DNA of 46,571 bases from an uncultured Bacilli bacterium (GTDB lineage: Bacteria; Bacillota_I; Bacilli_A; RF39; UBA660). The stretch covers positions 1-46,571 of the forward strand of contig CAKPSW010000001.1 in the NCBI GenBank assembly GCA_934183705.1, read 5' to 3'. Made by a program: the position numbers and the translations under genes. Under the pieces are notes generated by a model. The model searched no databases. It had not been told where the DNA came from and was given only the letters and a program-made list of their open reading frames with translations. Within the stretch, counting starts at the first letter, position 1; the number at the start of each line of letters is the position of its first letter. Shown piece after piece: positions 42,710 through 46,571 of this stretch.

Positions 42710-44794
42710 ATGAATACACAATTATTAAATAGCGAACAGCAAAAAGCTGTAAATCATATAGATGGACCAATGCTTGTTTTAGCAGGAGCAGGCTCAGGAA
42801 AAACCAAAGTATTAACAAATAGAATAGCAAACCTAATCCAAAATGGCGTAAGTCCAAGTAATATATTAGCAATAACCTTTACCAATAAAGCAGCCAAAGA
42901 AATGAAAGATAGAGAAATATCACTAATAGGAACACTAGCTTATAATATTCAGATATCTACATTTCATTCTTTAGGCTTAAAAATATTAAAAGAAAATTAT
43001 TCACTTTTGGGTTATGATAAAAACTTTACCATCATCGATAGTGATGACGTTTTAACCATAATAAAAAAATTAATGAAAGATTTAAATATGAATAAAGATA
43101 AATATAATCCAAGAGAATTAAGAAACAAAATAAGTTCAGCAAAAAATGCTATGATGACCACAGATTCTTTTGCTAAAGTAGAATTTGACTATAATGTAGT
43201 AGAACTATATCGAAAGTATCAAAAGAAGTTAAAAACCGGTAATTCAGTTGATTTTGATGACCTATTAATTCTTCCAATAAGATTATTTAAAAACTATCCC
43301 AATGTTTTAAACGATTATCAAGATAGATATAAATACATTCTAATAGATGAATATCAAGACACCAATGAAGCCCAATATACTTTTAGTAAGTTATTAGCAG
43401 CCAAATATCGTAACATTTTTGTTGTAGGAGATAACGACCAAGCAATATACGCTTTTAGAGGGGCCAACTACAAGAATATATTAAACTTTGAAAAAGACTA
43501 TCCAGAAGCAAAGACAATATTACTAGAAGAAAACTATCGTTCCACAAAAACAATATTAAATGCTGCCAATAGTGTTATTAAACATAATAGAGAAAGAAAA
43601 GATAAAAACTTATGGAGTAATAATATTGAAGGAGATAAAATAAAATACAAAGTAGTAACAAATGAAAAAGAAGAAGCTATCTTTGTAGGAGAAGAAATAA
43701 AAAAACTATTAGAAAAAGGCATCAAAGAAGAAGATATAGCAATATTATATCGTACTAATGCTCAGTCTCGTGTATTAGAAGAAGAAATGTTAAAAAAGAA
43801 TATTAAATATAGAGTAGTAGGAAGTTTCTACTTCTATAATAGAAAAGAAATAAAAGACCTATTATGCTACTTAAGATTAATAAGTAATCATAAAGATGAT
43901 GTAAGTCTGCTTAGAATAATAAATACTCCTAAAAGAGGAATAGGAGAAAAAACAATAGAAAATTTAACTACCAAAGCAGTAGAAAATAACACGTCTATAT
44001 ATGATGCTATAGATAGTGGTAAAGAGTTAGAATTCAAAAAAATAATTGAAGAATTAACACTTGCCAGTAGTAGTATAACTCTAACAGAACTAATAGATTT
44101 AATACTAGAAAAAAGTGGTATAAAGAAAGAATTACAATCATCTAAGTTACTAGAAGACGAAATAAGATTAGAAAATCTAAATGAGTTTAAAGGTGTAACT
44201 AAAAGTTATGAAGAAGAATACGGTTCTGCTACTCTAGAAGATTTTCTAAATGAAATATCTCTAGTAAGTGATATGAGTGAACATCAAGATGGATCAAATA
44301 GAGTAAGTTTAATGACTGTTCATTCAGTAAAAGGATTAGAGTTTGATTATGTCTTTCTAGTAGGAATGGAAGAAGGAATATTCCCTCACTATAATGCTAT
44401 AAATGATGGAAGTAATTCCGCTATTGAAGAAGAAAGAAGACTTTGTTATGTAGCTATAACAAGAGCAAAAAAAGAATTATATATAACAAGTGCCGAGACA
44501 AGAATGCTATTTGGAAATACAAATAGAAATATGCCTAGTAGATTTATAGAAGAAATAGATAAAAAATACTTAGATATCGAAACTAAAGGAAGAATAAGTA
44601 ATATAGTATCAAAAGTAAAAAAGACAATAGATAAAAACGCAACATATGAAGTAGGAGAACATATTTTGCATACCGATTTTGGTGAAGGTATCATAGTAGC
44701 AGTAGATAAATCAATAATAACAGTAGCATTCCCACATCCGATAGGTATAAAGAAACTCATGAAAGGTCATCCAAATATAACAAAATTAGATTAA
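42710..44794 (+). CDS. pcrA: ATP-dependent DNA helicase PcrA (UvrD family)
   Basis: Superfamily 1A 3'-5' helicase for repair, replication restart and removal of recombinase filaments. 694 residues. Motif I GAGSGKTKVL (about 26-35), Ia TFTNKAAKEM, II DEYQDTN (about 222-228), III VVGDNDQAIYAFRGA, IV LLEENYRS, V MTVHSVKGLEF, VI EERRLCYVAITRAKKEL. The C-terminal tail ends in a Tudor-like fold (VGEHILHTDFGEGIIVAV...) that in PcrA binds RNA polymerase. Ribosome-binding site GATGGTGA. Confidence 0.96.
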   Translation: MNTQLLNSEQQKAVNHIDGPMLVLAGAGSGKTKVLTNRIANLIQNGVSPSNILAITFTNKAAKEMKDREISLIGTLAYNIQISTFHSLGLKILKENYSLLGYDKNFTIIDSDDVLTIIKKLMKDLNMNKDKYNPRELRNKISSAKNAMMTTDSFAKVEFDYNVVELYRKYQKKLKTGNSVDFDDLLILPIRLFKNYPNVLNDYQDRYKYILIDEYQDTNEAQYTFSKLLAAKYRNIFVVGDNDQAIYAFRGANYKNILNFEKDYPEAKTILLEENYRSTKTILNAANSVIKHNRERKDKNLWSNNIEGDKIKYKVVTNEKEEAIFVGEEIKKLLEKGIKEEDIAILYRTNAQSRVLEEEMLKKNIKYRVVGSFYFYNRKEIKDLLCYLRLISNHKDDVSLLRIINTPKRGIGEKTIENLTTKAVENNTSIYDAIDSGKELEFKKIIEELTLASSSITLTELIDLILEKSGIKKELQSSKLLEDEIRLENLNEFKGVTKSYEEEYGSATLEDFLNEISLVSDMSEHQDGSNRVSLMTVHSVKGLEFDYVFLVGMEEGIFPHYNAINDGSNSAIEEERRLCYVAITRAKKELYITSAETRMLFGNTNRNMPSRFIEEIDKKYLDIETKGRISNIVSKVKKTIDKNATYEVGEHILHTDFGEGIIVAVDKSIITVAFPHPIGIKKLMKGHPNITKLD

Positions 44795-44829
44795 AGAAAT
44801 AGAACAAAAGAAGTATCTATTTCTTTTTA
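44793..44829 (+). terminator. Intrinsic terminator of pcrA
   Basis: AAAGAAATAG and CTATTTCTTT pair across 14 nt and lead into a short T run. Confidence 0.78.
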
Positions 44830-44857
44830 ATATCATATAATACTACTGGAGGTATAT

Positions 44858-45412
44858 ATGGATTATAATATTTTAGTAAATAAAGATAATCCTTTGCCAA
44901 GAGCACATATTCCAAATACATTAGTAGATGCAGAAAGTGAATATAAGAAAAATGTATATATAGATAAAAAAGTAAAAGAATCATTTGATAGATTAAAAGA
45001 AGCCGCAAAAAGAAATAATTATTTAATAGATATAGAAAGTGGTTATCGAGATTATGACTATCAAGAAAAATTATATAATAAATTATTAGATGAAAAAGGA
45101 TTTAACTACACAGTAACAAGAATAGCACGTCCTGGTTCATCAGAACATCAAACTGGATTAGCTATTGATTTCTGTGTATATCAAAATGAGAAGTCTTATA
45201 TTGAACATGAAATAGAAGACTTAATAGAAACAAAATGGGTTCATCAAAATTGTCATAAATATGGTTTTATATTAAGATATCCGGAAGGTAAAGAAGATAT
45301 AACAAAATATAGTTATGAACCATGGCACCTAAGATTTGTAGGAGATATAGCACCATATATATATAATAACAATTTAACATTAGAAGAATATAAAGAAAGA
45401 AAATCTATTTAG
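44858..45412 (+). CDS. D-alanyl-D-alanine carboxypeptidase, VanY/M15B family
   Basis: 184 residues. Zinc and catalytic residues: SGYRDYDYQ (61-69), His97 and Asp104 in SSEHQTGLAIDF, Glu154 and His157 in YEPWHLRFV. All residues of the M15 active site are present. No signal peptide or membrane segment can be seen, so the enzyme would be cytoplasmic unless exported otherwise; homologues acting on peptidoglycan are normally secreted or anchored. GGAGG precedes the ATG. Confidence 0.9.
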   Translation: MDYNILVNKDNPLPRAHIPNTLVDAESEYKKNVYIDKKVKESFDRLKEAAKRNNYLIDIESGYRDYDYQEKLYNKLLDEKGFNYTVTRIARPGSSEHQTGLAIDFCVYQNEKSYIEHEIEDLIETKWVHQNCHKYGFILRYPEGKEDITKYSYEPWHLRFVGDIAPYIYNNNLTLEEYKERKSI

Positions 45413-45432
45413 GTTTTCTTTTCATTTTATCG

Positions 45433-45510
45433 CCTCGCACTCTGTTACTCGCCGTTTTCTAATGCCTGTAGTCATTAGAAAAAAGTTTAGAGCCATTCGT
45501 CTCTAAACTT
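45433..45510. other. Tandem-hairpin element, copy C (GCC/GTC family) with conserved box
   Basis: Between convergent genes. Hairpin 1 (45455-45482): stem TTTTCTAATG/CATTAGAAAA, core GCC-TGTA-GTC. Hairpin 2 (45483-45510): AAGTTTAGAG/CTCTAAACTT, core GCC-ATTC-GTC. Box CCTCGCACTCTGTTACTCGC at 45433-45452. Hairpin 2 abuts the stop codon of the XRE gene on the minus strand, where a T run follows it. Confidence 0.72.
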
Positions 45511-45760
45511 AAGTATTATTTTCATCATCATCTTCGATAAATAAGTCAGCAATATTAATATCAAGAACTAATGCAATTCTCCATAGAGTTCCAAGAGAAA
45601 AAGTTTGATGATTCTTACTTTCTATATTAGAAATAAACTGTGTTGAATAAGCAATCTTTTGGGCCAATTGCTCTTGAGTTAGGCCTTTTAATTTTCTTTG
45701 TTTTTTAATATTCTTACTAACAATTTCATAAACATAATTCTCATTATTTCTATCAAACAT
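45509..45760 (-). CDS. XRE-family helix-turn-helix regulator
   Basis: 83 residues, essentially one HTH_3 domain (about 15-70): RKLKGLTQEQLAQKIAYSTQFISNIESKNHQTFSLGTLWRIALVLDINIADLF. The acidic tail EDDDENNT closes the protein. GGTGAT precedes the ATG. It is divergent from the zinc-ribbon gene at 45919 and may bind the inverted repeat in the shared region; autoregulation is likely but not shown. Confidence 0.9.
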   Translation of the reverse strand: MFDRNNENYVYEIVSKNIKKQRKLKGLTQEQLAQKIAYSTQFISNIESKNHQTFSLGTLWRIALVLDINIADLFIEDDDENNT

Positions 45761-45821
45761 ACAAAATCACCATCACATAAATAAATTTCAATATTATTTT
45801 CTCATTTTTTTATCAAAATAT

Positions 45822-45842
45822 ACTTACACTATTCGAGTAAGT
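45822..45842. promoter_or_regulatory. Inverted-repeat operator candidate between the XRE gene and the zinc-ribbon gene
   Basis: ACTTAC and GTAAGT are perfect complements around a 9-nt centre (ACTATTCGA). The left arm overlaps the -35 (TTACAC, 45824-45829) of the plus-strand promoter, so a bound repressor would block it. The best candidate regulator is the adjacent XRE protein. Confidence 0.55.
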
Positions 45843-45852
45843 GTGATATAAT
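45824..45852 (+). promoter_or_regulatory. Promoter for the zinc-ribbon/OB-fold gene
   Basis: TTACAC, 17 nt, TATAAT (45847-45852). It overlaps the inverted repeat at 45822-45842. Confidence 0.6.
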
Positions 45853-45888
45853 TAAATAGAGATAAGCCAATTTATCTTAAAAAAAGTA

Positions 45889-45914
45889 CTAGTTACGTAG
45901 TATAGAAAGGAGTA
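45889..45914 (+). repeat. Leader repeat, first copy
   Basis: A 26-bp segment beginning CTAGTTACGTAGT and ending GAAAGGAGTA lies just before the gene at 45919. It recurs at 46508-46533 with three mismatches and includes the ribosome-binding site. Confidence 0.8.
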
Positions 45915-45918
45915 AGTT

Positions 45919-46461
45919 ATGAATAGTGAAACTAAACAATGTAAAAAATGTAAGGAGGAAATCAATAAGAAAGCAAAAAAATGTCCACATTGTGGTGCAA
46001 AACAAGGGCTTCCAATTTGGTTAATAATAATAATTGTTATATTAGTGATTGGCATCATTTCTAGCTTAGGCAGTAACTCTGAAGAATCAAAAGGCAATGA
46101 CATAAACAATTCATCAAATCAAGCACCAGAAAATATTGAATATATAAAGATATCAAAAGATGATTTAGATGAAGCTCTAGAAAACAATGCTGCTTTAGCA
46201 AGAGAAACTTACATTAATAAATATGTCGAAGTAACAGGAAAACTAGGCGCAATTGATTCAGAATTAAAATACATTTCATTGGTTTCATCAACAGATGAGT
46301 GGGATTTAATTGGTATCCATTGCACCATTAAAAATAAGGAGCAAAAGGAAATAGTTAAAACATTAACAAAAGATCAAGAAATTACAGTTAAAGGTAAAAT
46401 AACTGATGTTGGTGAAGTACTAGGTTATTATTTGGATATCACTGAAATATCTGTAGATTAA
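45919..46461 (+). CDS. Zinc-ribbon, single-pass membrane protein with OB-fold-like domain
   Basis: 180 residues. An N-terminal zinc ribbon with CKKCKEEI and CPHCGAKQG (8-34), one membrane helix (about 36-52), a polar linker, and a C-terminal beta-rich domain (about 80-180: NKYVEVTGKLGAI, TVKGKITDVGEVLGYYLDITEI), which resembles the tRNA_anti-like OB fold. The ribbon would be cytoplasmic. GAAAGGAG precedes the ATG. A related gene starts after a copy of the leader at 46538. Function unknown. Confidence 0.78.
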   Translation: MNSETKQCKKCKEEINKKAKKCPHCGAKQGLPIWLIIIIVILVIGIISSLGSNSEESKGNDINNSSNQAPENIEYIKISKDDLDEALENNAALARETYINKYVEVTGKLGAIDSELKYISLVSSTDEWDLIGIHCTIKNKEQKEIVKTLTKDQEITVKGKITDVGEVLGYYLDITEISVD

Positions 46462-46507
46462 TTGTTATGATGATATAGTAGTCTATATGAAGCTACTAAT
46501 AAAAAGT

Positions 46508-46533
46508 CTAGTTACATAGTTTGGAAAGGAGTA
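46508..46533 (+). repeat. Leader repeat, second copy
   Basis: 23 of 26 positions identical to 45889-45914, again ending in GAAAGGAGTA directly before a start codon. It indicates tandem duplication of a gene with its leader. Confidence 0.8.
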
Positions 46534-46537
46534 CACC

Positions 46538-46571
46538 ATGAACAACGTAAATAAATATTGCGAATTTTGTG
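46538..46571 (+). CDS. Start of a second zinc-ribbon paralogue (runs off the right edge)
   Basis: Eleven codons are visible: MNNVNKYCEFC. The CxxC spacing matches the first half of a zinc ribbon like that of the upstream gene, and the 26-bp leader with ribosome-binding site is duplicated. The remainder lies beyond the window. Confidence 0.6.
   Translation, partial: MNNVNKYCEFC

Noticed and set aside
1..46571. CRISPR array or tRNA genes
   Set aside because: No regularly spaced direct repeats were seen and the intergenic gaps contain no cloverleaf-like sequences that I could identify by eye.
1..46571. Mollicutes genetic code with TGA read as Trp
   Set aside because: TGA ends several well-defined genes directly before the next start, and Trp residues in conserved motifs are encoded by TGG.

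Overview
The window comes from the chromosome of a very AT-rich, low-GC Bacillota (Firmicutes) bacterium that uses the standard bacterial code: TGA ends the HD-domain gene, the Abi gene and a kinase gene, while tryptophan is encoded by TGG. Gene content (rpmH-rnpA-yidC-jag-mnmE-mnmG-rsmG-noc, DnaB/DnaI helicase loading, LtaS-like synthase, agr signalling) places it in or near the Bacilli. The extreme AT bias and compact genes fit an uncultured, host-associated Erysipelotrichia- or RF39-like lineage. SpoIIR, a YtaF/MntP protein and a CwlD-type amidase suggest a sporulating lineage. The lineage call is inference.

Layout. Positions 1-11,100 lie wholly on the minus strand: valS (partial), an HD-domain gene, gmk, dnaE, a small membrane protein gene, dnaI, dnaB, a CPBP protease, a cold-shock gene, parB, parA and a Nudix gene. 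From 11,666 almost everything is on the plus strand: rpmH, rnpA, yidC, jag, mscS, mnmE, mnmG, rsmG, noc, spoIIR, ytaF/mntP, murA, an SGNH hydrolase, rpmE and an ltaS-like gene. The 568-bp gap between the divergent halves (11,098-11,665) is the only long non-coding stretch and the best candidate for the replication origin; dnaA itself is not in the window.

From 25.3 to 28.2 kb is a complete agr-type peptide quorum-sensing system in an unusual convergent arrangement: agrA-agrC on the plus strand face agrB-agrD on the minus strand. The 38-codon agrD sits at 27,392-27,508. A Cys-less PTS EIIB-like membrane protein and a multi-pass orphan histidine kinase follow. Then come a stand-alone Smr protein, an unknown surface protein, clpP (minus), a TGS-uridine kinase fusion, cwlD, an Abi_2/HEPN defence gene and an HtrA protease. 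The tsaE-tsaB-rimI-tsaD operon for tRNA t6A follows, then a MucBP-like surface protein, a phage-type holin/endolysin pair, pcrA and a VanY-like peptidase. At the right edge a divergent XRE regulator faces a zinc-ribbon/TM/OB-fold gene whose leader is duplicated before a second, truncated paralogue.

The most unusual non-coding signal is a family of four intergenic elements (about 1,485-1,559; 10,601-10,679; 37,363-37,430; 45,433-45,510). Each holds two tandem hairpins. All eight stems differ in sequence yet stay complementary, and all eight keep the same GCC...GTC motif, which places one fixed C-T (A-G on the other strand) mismatch at the same spot. Three copies also share a flanking box close to CTCGCACTnTGTTGCTCnC. 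I do not recognise the family.
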